Shown: piece by piece, positions 12,033 to 23,239 of the stretch
Layout of the letters: each line of letters opens with the position of its first letter
Position numbering within the stretch: the stretch's first letter is position 1
NCBI GenBank assembly: GCA_009193035.1
Contig: SWDT01000061.1
Span: 186,001 to 250,000 of the forward strand
Source of the DNA: Halicephalobus mephisto
Taxonomy: Eukaryota; Nematoda; Chromadorea; Rhabditida; Panagrolaimidae
Direction of reading: 5' to 3'
Length of the DNA stretch: 64,000 nucleotides
Made by a program: the position numbers and the translations under genes
Notes under the pieces: model-generated
Told to the model about the DNA's origin: nothing
The model's database searches: none
What the model saw: only the letters and a program-made list of their open reading frames with translations

Positions 12033-12787
12033 ATGACTCGTGTCAGCGGCCTCGTCGTGTTCTCCACAGTCCTCCTGGCTTTACTCGTCCTCTTCGCAGA
12101 CGCCAAGCCCTACGGATTTGATTTATCTTCTTCCGAGGTGATTATTCATTTTTTGAAAATTTTCAGAAAATTTCGAAAATTAAAAAAAATTAAATTTTTT
12201 TAGAAAATTTTAAAAAAAATTAAAATTTCTCAGAAAATTTCGAAAATTAAAATTTTTCAGAAAATTTCGAAAATTAAAAAAAAATTAAATTCTTTTAGAA
12301 AATTAAAAAAAATTTAATTAAAATAATTTTTTTAAATATTATAATTTAAATTTTTAGATTTTTTAAATTTCTTGATTTTAAAATTATTTAGTTTTTAAAA
12401 TTTTTTAATTTAAATTTATTAATTTTTTAATTTTTAAAATTTTTTAATAATGTTAATTTTAAAATTATTTAGTTTTTAAAATTTTTTAATTATTTAAATT
12501 TATTAATTTTTTAATTTTTAAAATTTTTTAATAATGTTAATTTTAAAATTATTTAGTTTTTAAAATTTTTTAATAATTTAAATTTTTTTAATTATTTTGA
12601 AATTTAGGAAGATTTGTTTCGACAAGTGAGAGCTCCGGGGGTTAAATGGATGCGTTTTGGCAAAAGAACCCCAAATGCCAAATGGATGAGATTTGGCAAA
12701 AGAGCTCCAAGTGCCAAATGGATGAGATTTGGCAAACGATCCGACGATGAACAATTCGATGAAGAATTATATAAAAATTTATTTTAA
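12033..12787 (+). CDS. flp-22: FMRFamide-like neuropeptide precursor, FLP-22 type
   Basis: Encodes a 94-residue prepropeptide secreted from neurons by the regulated pathway. Exon 1 is 12033-12137 and exon 2 is 12608-12787 (GAG/GTGATT donor, ATTTAG acceptor, phase 0). Residues 1-24 form a signal peptide ([20 protein letters not shown]...). Exon 2 carries three tandem peptides, [20 protein letters not shown] and [10 protein letters not shown], each followed by KR for prohormone cleavage; the Gly supplies the C-terminal amide. The Caenorhabditis elegans FLP-22 peptide is [14 protein letters not shown] in several copies, so the family call is strong. Here all three peptides differ in the first four residues. 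A TTTTTCAG at 12001-12008 just upstream of the ATG may be a trans-splice site. A poly(A) signal AATAAA lies at 12944-12949. The 470 nt intron is pure A/T filler. Confidence 0.93.
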
Positions 12788-13049
12788 ATTAAAAAAAAAT
12801 AAAAAAATCCATCGTCTCATTTTTGGAAGATGCTGTTGCTCTCGTCATCGTCTCGTTTCCGTCAAATCCAGAAAAATTTTCTTCGATGAAATTTCATCAA
12901 AAAACTTCACCAATCTTGAAATCCTTGTTTTTATACTTTCTTCAATAAATATTATTTTTTTAAATATATTTATTACTATCCTCAAATAGGATTTTTAAAG
13001 ATTATCATTTTGAGAATTCAATTAAGTGGAAAATAAACCATGGCCCATT

Positions 13050-13345
13050 GTGAGGGTACTGTAGAACAAAGCAAGGGGGTACTGTAAACTAAAAAGAAGT
13101 ACGGTAGACGAAAGTGAAGTACTGTAAACTAAAATAGAGATACTGTAAACTAAAATAGGGGTACTGTAAACTAAAATAGGGGTATTGTAGACTAAAATAG
13201 GGGTATTGTAGAACGAAGAAGGGAATACTGTAAATCATGTAAGGAATACTGTAGACTAAAGTAGAGATACTGTAGACCATGTGAAGAATACTGTAAACCG
13301 AAGTAGAGATACTGTAGATCAGGGAAAGAATACTGTAGACTAGAA
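13050..13345 (+). repeat. TACTGTA minisatellite, about 20 bp unit
   Basis: About 13-14 copies of units such as GGGTACTGTAAACTAAAATA and GAATACTGTAGACTAAAGTA. It lies within about 25 bp of the 3' end of the minus-strand His-rich gene, and frames read from it are artefacts. TACTGTA words are common dispersed words in the rest of the window too. Confidence 0.9.
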
Positions 13346-13366
13346 TGTCGGTATAAAAGAAGAGTT

Positions 13367-13525
13367 CTACCCATGATGATGTCCATGATGGTGGTGGTCA
13401 TGGTGATGATGATCGTGATGGTGGTCATGGTGATCATGATCGTGATGATCATGATGATCATGGTGGTCATGGTGGTCGTGGTGGCCGTGATGATGATGAC
13501 TATGTCCGTGTCCAAAAAGTGCCAT
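13367..13525 (-). CDS. Histidine-rich small protein, probable metal binder
   Basis: A 52-residue protein starting MALFGHGHSHHHHG, with 33 His, 9 Asp and 5 Gly; the body is HHD/HHHD repeats. Such composition binds divalent metals (Zn, Cu, Ni), which is an inference here. I recognise no specific family. The start is preceded on the minus strand by TTTTTAGAA, a 3' splice site. A consensus donor (TTAG/GTGAGT, intron from 14532) lies about 1 kb upstream, so the gene probably has a noncoding first exon ending at 14533 and a 1005 nt 5'UTR intron (13528-14532). A TGATAA GATA-factor site (14563-14568) lies just upstream of that exon end. The reverse reading of the same bases gives a long Ile/Thr/Met-rich frame, which is a shadow. 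Confidence 0.65.
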   Translation of the reverse strand: MALFGHGHSHHHHGHHDHHDHHDHHDHHDHDHHDHHHDHHHHDHHHHGHHHG

Positions 13526-13552
13526 TTCTAAAAACTTTAAAATTGAAAAAAA

Positions 13553-14400
13553 GTAAATTTTTAGATATATTTAACAAATGACCGAAATTACTTAAATTTT
13601 AAAAAAATCAAGTAATCCAAAATTTTCAAAAAATGATATATCAACTTTTTTTAATTTTTCATATATCAATTTTATTCTTTTTCATCAAAATATTAGTAAT
13701 CAATTAAATTTAAAAAAGAATTATCGAAATTACTTAAATTTTAAAAAAACAGAGTGATCCAAAATTTTCAAAAAATGATATATCAATTTTTTAAAATTTT
13801 TCATATATCAATTTCCCATTTTTTCATTTTAGAACACTAATAATTTATCTAATTAAAAAAATAATCATCAAAATTACTTAAATTTTAAAAAAACAGAGTA
13901 ATCCAAAATTTTCAAAAAAAAATATATCAACTTTTTTAAATTTTTCATATATCAATTTTATTCTTTTTCATCAAAATATTAGTAATCAATTAAATTTAAA
14001 AACGAATTATCGAAATTACTTAAATTTTAAAAAAACAGAGTAATCCAAAATTTTCAAAAATGATATATCAACTTTTTTTAATTTTTCATATATCAATTTT
14101 CCATTTTTTCATTTTAGAACACTAATAATTTATCTAATTAAAAAATAATCATCAAAATTACTTAAATTTTTTAAAAAACAGAGTGATCCAAAATTTTCAA
14201 AAAATGATATATCAATTTTTTAAAATTTTTCATATATCAACTTTATTCTTTTTCATCAAAATATTAGTAATCAATTAAATTAAAAAAAGAATTATCGAAA
14301 TTACTTAAATTTTTAAAAAATCGAGTAATCCAAAATTTTCAAAAATGATATATCAATTTTTTTAAATTTTTCATATATCAATTTTATTCTTTTTTATTCT
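13553..14400. repeat. Six 143 bp tandem repeats in the His-rich gene's 5'UTR intron
   Basis: Copies start near 13580, 13723, 13866, 14006, 14150 and 14292, each with AAATTACTTAAATTTTAAAA, AGTAATCCAAAATTTTCAAA and ATGATATATCAA. Two versions alternate (TTATCGAAATTACTT and CATCAAAATTACTT), giving a higher-order period of about 286 bp. Confidence 0.85.
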
Positions 14401-14562
14401 AGAACAATCTTTATTAAACACAAATTCCAAATGAAATTTCCAACAACTATAAAATCATAAAAATCCGGACAAAAATTGTTTTTTCTGAAAAAGCGATAAA
14501 AACGAAGACAATCACGGGACCTTTATACTCACCTAATTTAGTCGAAAAAATTTTTATTTTCT

Positions 14563-14568
14563 GTGATA
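14563..14568 (+). promoter_or_regulatory. TGATAA GATA-factor site
   Basis: TGATAA is the consensus of the intestinal GATA factors (ELT-2 type) of nematodes. It lies about 30 bp upstream of the predicted end of the first, noncoding exon of the minus-strand His-rich gene, in a base-balanced patch (14440-14640) that is the likely promoter. Occupancy is not shown by sequence. Confidence 0.35.
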
Positions 14569-14649
14569 AGCTCGGCAAACCTTTGAAAGAAGATTATTCA
14601 TCAAAAATCAAATAAAGGATAGAACCAGAGATCCGGGAGAGAACTCTCA

Positions 14650-15790
14650 AGTTGATCAAACAAAATTCAACTTAAAAAATTTTCGAAAAAAAAAAATTCA
14701 ACTTAAAAAATTTTCGAAAAAACAAAAATTCAACTTAAAAAATTTTAAAATTTTCGAAAAAACAAAATTCAACTTAAAAAATTTTCGAAAAAAAAAAATT
14801 CAACTTAAAAAATTTTTAAATTTTCGAAAAAAACAAAATTCAATTAAGTTAATTTTGTTTTTAATCATAAATAAACAACGTTTAAACAAATACACAAATT
14901 CTTCCTAAAATTCAAGACGAACTAAGTGTTTTTAAATTTCTTGTAGTTTTTCATATATGAAATTTCTTAAATATTATTTTTCACATATGAGAGGTTCTTA
15001 AATGTAAGTTCCCATGCATGAGATTTCGTTAAATATCATTTTTGATATATGAAACTTTTAATATATAACTTTTTTAATAAATTAAATTTCTTAAATGTTA
15101 TTTTTAATAAATTAAATTTTGTTAAATATCATTTTTGATATGTGAAATTTGTTAAATATCATTTTTGATATATGAAACTTTTAATATATAACTTTTTTAA
15201 TAAATTAAATTTTATTAAATATCTTTTTTAATAAATTAAATTTTGTTAAATATCATTTTTGATATGTGAAATTTGTTAAATATCATTTTTGATATATGAA
15301 ACTTTTAATACATCACTTTTTTAATAAATTAAATTTCTTAAATGTTATTTTTAATATATGAAAGGTTGTTAAATGTAAGTTTTCATATATAACATTTCTT
15401 AATTAACATTTTTAATATATGAAATTTTGTTAAATATCATCTTTGATATATAAAATTTTTAAATATCACTTTTTTGATATATGAAAGTTTATTAAATATC
15501 ATCTTTAATATATAAAACTTTTAATATATCACTTTTTTGATATATGAAAGTTTATTAAATATCATCTTTAACATATGAAATTTTGTTAAATATCATCTTT
15601 GATATATGAAATTTTGTTAAATATCATCTTTGATATATAAAATTTTTAAATATCACTTTTTTGATATATGAAAGTTTATTAAATATCATCTTTAATATAT
15701 GAAATTTTGTTAAATATCATCTTTGATATATGAAATTTTTAATATATCACTTTTTTGATATGTCGAATTTTTAATATAAAACTTTTCATG
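14650..15790. repeat. Two A/T arrays: TTCAACTTAAAAAATTTTCG and TGTTAAATATCATTTTTGAT
   Basis: 14650-14840 repeats a unit of about 31-45 bp with AATTCAACTTAAAAAATTTT. After a short gap, 14940-15790 repeats a unit of about 30 bp with TATATGAAATTTTGTTAAAT and ATCATCTTTGATATATGAAA. No gene lies in either. Confidence 0.8.
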
Positions 15791-15963
15791 CGTGAATTGC
15801 TCACATATAAAATTTTTATGAACTTGTTTTGGATCGAAAAAGTAGATTTAAGCCGAATTCTCAATGTACGAATTTTTTTGAAATTGAAAACTTGAAGAAA
15901 AACAAATCAATTTAAATTTTTCTTAATTTAAATTACCCGACTTGTTTTCGTGTTCGTTTTCAG

Positions 15964-16017
15964 GATCCGAAATGCGGTCAAAACGGATTGTTTGTCCTTA
16001 GGGTTGCGTCTTTCAAG
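15964..16017 (+). other. Orphan coding-like exon candidate
   Basis: A strong acceptor TGTTCGTTTTCAG (ending 15963) is followed by 54 nt of base-balanced sequence open in frame 0: DPKCGQNGLFVLRVASFK. A GTCAAT could serve as donor but is weak; the frame stays open beyond it. No neighbouring exon on + could be joined. It may belong to a gene with distant exons or be a relic. Confidence 0.25.
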
Positions 16018-16109
16018 GTCAATTTCAAAGAAAATCCAAAAGTACATTTAAAATTTACTTTTTTCAACTTTTTTGTTTTTATAATTTTTACTTTTTCAAT
16101 TCTATGTCG

Positions 16110-16580
16110 AAATCGACGTTGAAATCAAATCTGCAGGTTGCGCGCAACATTCCGGCAAGTCAGCGAATGTGAATTTGAACAAAAATTTCGAAATCGAAGT
16201 AAATTTTGCAGTCTGCTCGCAGCATTGTAGCAAGTTGGCAGATGTTAAAATCGAAATTAAATCTGCAGGTTGCGCGCAACATTGTGGCAGGTAGAAATGA
16301 AAATAAAAGTCCGCAGGTTGCGCGCAATATTCAGGCGAACTTGTCGACATTTATGAAGATTTCAACATCAAATTAAAGTCCGCAGGTTGCGCGCAGCATT
16401 GTGGCAGGTAGAACTGAAAGTAGAAGTCCGCAGGTTGCGCGCAATATTTATGCAAATTTGTCGACATTTATGAAGATTTCAACATCAAATTAAAGTCCGC
16501 AGGTTGCGCGCAACATTGTGGCAGGTAGAAATGAAAGTAGAAGTCCGCAGGTTGCGCGCAATATTTATGCAAGTTAACCT
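16110..16580 (-). repeat. TTGCGCGCAACCTGCGGA repeat family, locus 2 (inverted)
   Basis: Seven to eight units read on + as TCCGCAGGTTGCGCGCAACATT, the reverse complement of the 11.3-11.8 kb family. The TTGCGCGCAA core is a perfect palindrome. Two longer modules (GGTAGAAMTGAAARTARAAG and GTCGACATTTATGAAGATTT) alternate. The minus frame 16102-16350 is a repeat by-product. Confidence 0.85.
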
Positions 16581-18299
16581 ATTTAATCGTTAAAGAACAA
16601 TTAAATTTGATTTCGAAACTGTTTTTTGGATAATTAAGAACAACTTTTACGACAAAATGGTCTCGAGACGAATGTTCACAGAATTTTAGAACTCAGTTTG
16701 AGAGAGTTAAAATTTTATTGCATTTTGGAAAGTATTGAAAATTTTTGCGAGATTTTGGAGGATTTTGGAAGCTCCTGATGGATTTCGAAATTTCGGAAAA
16801 TTTTCTAAATTTAAAAAATTCCAAACATTTTCGTCGAATTCTAGAAATTTATAAAATTAAAAATTTTATTAAATTAAAAAAATTAGAATTTTGAAATTTA
16901 AAAAAATTAGAATTTTTAAAATTTAAAAAAATTAGAATTTTTAAAATTTTAAAAAAATTAGAATTTTTAAAATTAAAAAAATTAGAATTTTGAAAATTAA
17001 AAAAATTAGAAATTTTAAAATTTTAAAAAATTAGAATTTTGAAAAATTTTATTTTATGTGATTTTTAAAAAGTATTTTTTAATTTTCTGCATTATTTATT
17101 ACTTGTATGTTTCTGAAAAGTTCATCAAAAAGCCCATTAGTAATCTTCAGGTGGTTTTACAAAAGAAAAAATATGAATAATATTCAATAATAAAAAAAAT
17201 CCATTTTCAATTAAAAAAAAGTAAACTTCTGCTCAAGACCAAAAAATAAGTTTTTTAAAATTTAAATTAAGAATTTTTAAATTTTTATTTTTTTTAAACT
17301 TTAGATTTTTTAAAAATTTTATTTTTTATTTTTTTAAAATCAAATTTCTTATTTTTTTAAAAATTTTTTCAATTTTAAATTTCTTTATTTTTTTAAAAAT
17401 TTTCTTTATTTTTTTTTTTATTTTTCTATTTTTTAAAATTTTTTTATATTTTTTTAATTTTTTAAAATTTTTTTATATTTTTTTTATATTTTTTTAAATT
17501 TTTTTATATTTTTTCAAATTTTTTAAAATTTTTAAAATTTTTTTAAATTTAAAAAAAAAATGAATTATTTTTTATATCATTAGATACCGTAATGCCTATT
17601 AATCTTTAGAAATATAAAAACTAAGTGAAAAAAATTCATTTAGTGGGTTTTGAATTGAAAATTTAGTTTTTGAAGTAATCCGGAATTAATGTTTCTATTT
17701 TAAAAATGAAATATTAATCTAAATATATCTAAAAACGAAATTTCAAATTCTCTTCGGAACCAAATGCAAAAATTTATTTTTTTTTAAATTTGAATTTTAA
17801 AAAATTTTTAAAAAATAAAAAAATTTTAAAAAATTTAATTTAAAAAAATTCTAAAATAAAAAAATTTGAATTTTAAAAAAATAAAAAAATTAAATTTTAA
17901 AGAATTTAAAAAATTTAAAAATAAAAAAATTTAGAAATTTGAATTTTAAAAAATTTAAAATTTTTATTTAATTTTTTTTAAAATTGTAATTTTTATTTTT
18001 TTAAATTTTTAATTACTGTAATTTTTACTGATTTTAAAAATATGAAAATTTAAAAAGTTAATCGGAAATTAAAAAATTAAAAATGAGTCTGACTGGTCCC
18101 GAACGGAAACGAAACTTTTTTTTGGTCGAAATATGACCTGTTTTTTTTCAAAGTTTACAAAGTTAAAAGTTAAAAGTCAAAATTTAAATTTTTAATTTAA
18201 AATACGACTTAAAAGTTACGTTTTGGATTTTTGGAATCCAAACAAGTCCGATTAATTTAAGCAAGACGGATTTTTGGAACAAAAAATTCGTGAATTTTA
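16581..18299. other. A/T-rich intergenic DNA, no gene seen
   Basis: Long TTTTTAAATTTT and AAAAATTAGAATTTT runs. No supported gene or RNA. Confidence 0.6.
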
Positions 18300-19190
18300 T
18301 TTTAACACGAAAATTTTTTTAAATTTCGAACTTTGATTTTCAATTTTAATTATTAACTTTGAATTTCAACTTTGATGATTAATTTTAAAGTCGAATTTCG
18401 GTCTCAAAATTTTATCGTTAATTTCGATTTCGAACTTTTATGATCAATTTTGAAATTTAACTTTGATTTTAAACTTTTACAATTAATTTTGATTTTTTAC
18501 TTTTATGATTAATTTTGAAATTGAACTTCGATTTTAAACTTTTACAATTAATTTCGATTTCGAACTTTTACTATTAATTTTGAAATTTAACTTTGATTTT
18601 AAACTTTTACGATTAATTTTGATTTTTTACTTTTACAATTAATTTTGATTTCGAACTTTTATGATTAACTTTGACTTTAAGCTTCAATTTTGAACTTTTA
18701 TGATTAATTTCGATTTTGAACTTTTACAATTAATTTCGATTTTGAACTTTTTTGATCAACTTTGAAATTGAACTTCAATAATTAATTTTGATTTTCAACT
18801 TTAATCGTTAACTTTGACTTTGAATTTTTATGATTAACTTTGAGGTTGAACTTCGGCTTCCAAATTTTACAGTTAACTTTGATGATTAACTTTGAGGTCA
18901 AACTTTTATTTTCAAACTTTGGTAGTTAACTTTAATGATCAATTTTTAGTTTTACTTTTACTTTGATGATTAATTTTTACTTTTACTTTGATAATCAATT
19001 TTTACTTTTACTTTGACTATCAACTTTTACTTTTACTTTGATAATCAACTTTTACTTTTACTTTTACTTTAATAATCAATTTTTACTTTTACTTTGATAA
19101 TCAATTTTTTACTTTTACTTTGATAATCAATTTTTTACTTTTACTTTAATAATCAATTTTTACTTTTACTTTGATAATCAACTTTGATTT
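18300..19190 (+). repeat. Array of AACTTTTAYGATTAATTTTGATTT units
   Basis: About 30 short degenerate units (about 24-30 bp) combining AACTTTTA, GATTAATTT and TGATTTCGA; towards 19 kb the unit changes to TTTACTTTTACTTTGATAATCAA. Confidence 0.8.
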
Positions 19191-19441
19191 CGAACTTTGA
19201 CGATCAACTTTGGCAACTCGAAGCTCCAATCCACCTTCCTTCGGACAGTTTTCCCCTCGAGAATCACTAGATAACTTTTCTGAAAATTTTCTCCAAAATT
19301 TAAAATTGGATTATTTTTTATCAAAGTAGTTACTGTAGCTTGTACTGGTTCTAAAGAATATAAAATTAAAAAAAGAATTTTAAATGAAATTAAAAAAATA
19401 AAAAGTTCATTTTTAACGAAAATTCGACTTTTAATTAACAT
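19178..19441 (-). other. Possible small secreted protein or exon
   Basis: An 87-codon minus frame with an N-terminal hydrophobic run (ELFIFLISFKILFLILYS) followed by a less A/T-rich part, KSYLVILEGKTVRRKVDWSF. Inside the frame an ATTTTCAG lies just before AAAAGTTATCTAG, so only the downstream part may be exonic. The N-terminal run may simply reflect A/T-rich DNA. No homologue recognised; the C-terminus overlaps the array. Confidence 0.25.
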
Positions 19442-22104
19442 AGTTTAATTTTTTATATTTCAAAATTATAAACTTTAAAAAAATTTAGATTTTATAAAAT
19501 TTCGAAATTAAAAAATAATTTTTAAAATTTTTATTTTTAAAGTTAAAAATAATTTTTTTTTAAAATATTTATTTTCGAAATTAAGGAAAATAATTTTTTT
19601 TAAATTTTTATTTTTAAAGTTAAAAATAATTTTTATTTCCGAAATTAAGAAAAATAATTTTTTTTAAATATTTATTTCCGAAATTAAGAAAAATAATTTT
19701 TTTTTAAATTTTTATTTTGAAAAATGTCAATTTTAACATCTCCAATTTTTCATTTTCGGACTTAATCTCCAGCCGAAGGTCTTTAGAAATTTTAAATTTA
19801 TTTTTCACCTGCAGCTGTATTTAATTTCTGAAGATAAATTTCCGGTAAAAATATAAATAGTCCTGTCATGCCCTCAGGGCATTAAGTAAATTCCTTGACC
19901 TTTCGAAATCCCTGGATTATTTTTTCATAACTTTTGCATGAAATAGATCATTTACATTTTTTCGATTTTTTAATTTTAAAATTTTCTTGATTTTTTAATT
20001 TTTAAATTTTTTTGATTTTTAAATTTTTTAAATTTTTAAATTTTTAAATTTTGAAATTTTTTAAAAATTTTTTAAAGTTTTTTCAAATTTTTTAATTTTT
20101 TTCGATTTTTCTAATTTTTTTATTTTTTTTTAATTTTATTTTTTTTAATTTTTTCTAAAATAAAAAAACGGAAGTTGGTTCGTCTAAGGTTTCGTCGAGG
20201 ATCCTTAATTTAGCCGTCTCCAAAAATTGAAATTTCGAAGACAAGTCTTTTTTAAGACTTGTACCTTCTGGCACGGATTTTGAAGGATAATTAAGTCTGT
20301 AATGATCTACTTAAAAAAGTATTAATAAATTTCGAAATTGTCCGAAAACAAATTTTTAAATTTTTAAAAAATAAAAATTTTTGGATTTTTGGAAATTTAA
20401 AAATTTTTAAAATTCTTGATAATTCTAAAATTTGGAAGATTTTCAAAAAATTTGGAATTTTGAAAATTTCGAAATTTCAGAATTTTCGAAAATTTAAAAA
20501 TTTCCAAAAATTTCGAATTTTGAAAATTTCAGAATTTTCGAAAATTTAAAAATTCAAAAATTTTCTTTATTTTTGATAATTCTAAAATTTGGAAGATTTC
20601 CAAAAATTCCGAAATTTTTTAAAATTTAAAATTTTTGGAAATTTAAAAATTTTTGATTTTGAATCTTTTTGAAATTTTTTTGGATTTGGAAATTTGAATG
20701 AACTTTTGCGAAATTTTGATTTAAAAAATCTTCAATTTTTGAAAACTCTTAATATTTTTCGATTACTTTTTAAAAGTACTTCCTGGTGCTCAAAAACGGT
20801 TTATTTAAGTTCATCCAAAAATTCTCAGAATTTTTTTAGCATTTTCAAACAGGAAGTTGGTTTTAAAAATTCAAAAAAATTGAATAATTTTTAATATTTC
20901 CATTTTTAATTTTCCTAATTTCAACTAATTTAAACTTTTTTATTTATATTTAAAATTTTTAAAAATTAAATATTAAAAAAAAAATTTTTTTTATTATTTT
21001 AAAATTTTTAAAAATTAAATATTTAAAAAATTCTTTTTTATTTATATTTTAAAATTTTTAAAAATTAAATATTTAAAAAATTCTTTTTTTAATTTTTATA
21101 AATTTTTATTTTTTTTTAATTTTAGAATTTTTTAAAAATTTTTAATTTAGAAAAACTTTGATTTTTTATAAATATTACGGTATACTGTAAATTTTAGGAT
21201 TTTTTGAAGGATGCTGTTTGATCAAAGACTACATGATGCTTTTAAATTACTTGTCAGCTTATCTCTTAATTTCTTTTTTGATTATTTCTCGTAATCTGTC
21301 GATATTACTTAATTCCTTTTATCGTTATTTTTGAATCTATGTAATTTAAAAAAAATAACAAAAAAATATTTTTTATTTAAAAAAAAGTATTTTTAATTTT
21401 TTTAAAAAATTACAAAAAAATATTTTTAATTTAAAAAAAATATTTTTATTTTTTAAAAAAAAAATAAGTATTTTTGATTTTTTTTAAAAATTACAAAAAA
21501 AAATGTTTTTAATTTAAAAAAAAGTAAAAAAAAGTATTTTTAATTTTAAAAAATTACAAAAAAAGTATTTTTATTTTAAAAAAATAAGTATTTTTGATTT
21601 TTTTTAAAATTACAAAAAAAATATTTTCAAAAATAAGTTGTAAACAATCTTGAAGTTCTCAGAATGGACAATCAGGGTCCGTTTTGTTCTGTAAAATTGT
21701 TTTTTTGAAAATAAATATGTTTAAAAATACAATTTTTAAACTTAAAAAAAATTGAATTTTCACGTGCTTCCGTATTTTTTAAAATTAATTCTATATTCTG
21801 ATTCAATTTATAATTTATTTTTAATCATTAAAAATTACTTTTTTTTAAATTAAAAATAAAAATTTAAAAATTTTTGATATATGAAAAAAATTAAATTTTA
21901 ACTTATTTTTAAATATTTTTGAAAATCCATTTTTGATGAAACATATTTCTGAATTTGATAAAAAACAAAAATGAGATAATTTTGGGTAACTTTATGAACA
22001 TGTAGCGCATCGTGAGAGAACGGGTCCCAGCGCGAAAGTCCCTGAGAGACTCTATAGCCGCTTCACCTTGTATTCTTTCGGTGTTCTTTGCGAGGTAGAA
22101 GACT
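19442..22104. other. A/T-rich intergenic DNA with a strong hairpin
   Basis: Mostly low-complexity A/T. At 20237-20268 a short stem-loop is present: GAAG-ACAAGTCTT-TTTT-AAGACTTGT-AC-CTTC. 21990-22104 is base-balanced and adjoins the inverted family A repeat. No gene supported. Confidence 0.55.
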
Positions 22105-22615
22105 TGACATTGTTAGATCTCTGTGAATTGATGTCATTAGTTGAAAAATGGGAGTTTCTTACTTATCGGAAAAACAATAAGACTAAACACAATTACCGTA
22201 TACTTAACTAGCTAATCCCCATTCTGCCATACATACAGTATGCCTACTGTCTAGTATGTGGAATTTTCCCCTCAAGATCTGACTCGCTTATCCAACAGCT
22301 GGTTAGTACAGCTATATAGCAAAGATTAAGCAAAATTACCATATATTAATTAATTACTCAACTCTCAGTCTCCCATACATACAGTATGCCTTTTATCCAG
22401 CACGTAGAATTTTCCCCTCGAGACCTGGCTTGCTTATCCAATAACCAGTTTACATAGCGACATAACAAAGATTAAGCAAAATTACCATATATAAATTAAC
22501 TAGTCAACTCTCAGTCTCCCATACATACAGTATGCCTTTTGTCCAGCACGTAGAATTTTCCCCTCAAGATCTGACTCGCTTATCCAATAACCAGTTTACA
22601 TAGCGATATAAGAAA
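22105..22615 (-). repeat. Dispersed repeat family A, inverted copy
   Basis: Reverse complement of the 4640-5290 element, with the terminal block TGAAAAATGGGAGTTTCTTA first and then three to four subunits of about 145 bp marked by CATACATACAGTATGCC and TCCAGCACGTAGAATTTTCC. The two copies face each other across about 17 kb. Confidence 0.85.
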
Positions 22616-22729
22616 TATAACGAATAATCTTGATTTTTTTCACTCTAGTTGGAGTGTTGCGGGATTGATTAAAATTTTTTTAAAACAAATTTCATAAAAT
22701 TTTCAAAATTGAAACAAATTAAAATCATT

Positions 22730-22990
22730 TCCGAGTGACTGATTCCTTGACCTTTGGAAAATTGTTTTGACGGTCATATCCGCGGGTTTAAGTTCACTGA
22801 AAATAAGTTTTGGGATATCTCGGAAGGTTTATGTCCTGGTGACCTTGACTGTCACATCCCATATTCTTTCGTGTTTTGGCGCGAATTATGCATTTTCTCG
22901 GTCGAGACCTGGTCAAACAGGTCAAGTTTGATCTTGCGGCTCTCATTTATCCTTTTTCAAATATAATTGATATTTTAAAACTCAGATCGG
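22730..22990. promoter_or_regulatory. Base-balanced island with nuclear-receptor-type half-sites
   Basis: Contains TGACCT at 22748-22753, TGACCTTGA at 22840-22848 (reverse complement TCAAGGTCA, the extended half-site bound by ERR-like receptors) and AGGTCA at 22919-22924. A + frame of 70 codons and a minus frame of about 51 codons are both open, so an unrecognised exon is also possible. A regulatory role is inference only. Confidence 0.25.
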
Positions 22991-23239
22991 CCCCTTGACA
23001 CATTTTTGGAATCCGATTCCAAGGCAATTTTGGTGGGATCACTAATTAGAATCTGGTTTCCTCCAAAATCTGGAATTTATCCAAATAAATTTTTTTCGAA
23101 AATTGCTTAATTCGTCTTCAATTTTTAAAAAACGAGTAAATCTGCCTAAGGCACTGCTTTTCTCGATTACAGTTATCTGACAAGATCACGTATATCCCAT
23201 TTCATTCCTAATTCTTATCAATGATTTCAGGACTTTCTA

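Noticed and set aside
13050..13345. CRISPR-like array of regularly spaced repeats
   Set aside because: Eukaryotic context, units contiguous without distinct spacers; an ordinary minisatellite.
13192..13515. 107-codon minus frame rich in Ile, Thr and Met
   Set aside because: It is a frame-shifted reading of the His-rich gene running into the TACTGTA minisatellite.
16102..16350. 82-codon minus frame with repeated CAQPAD
   Set aside because: The peptide repeat simply mirrors the CTGCGGGTTGCGCGCAA DNA repeat.
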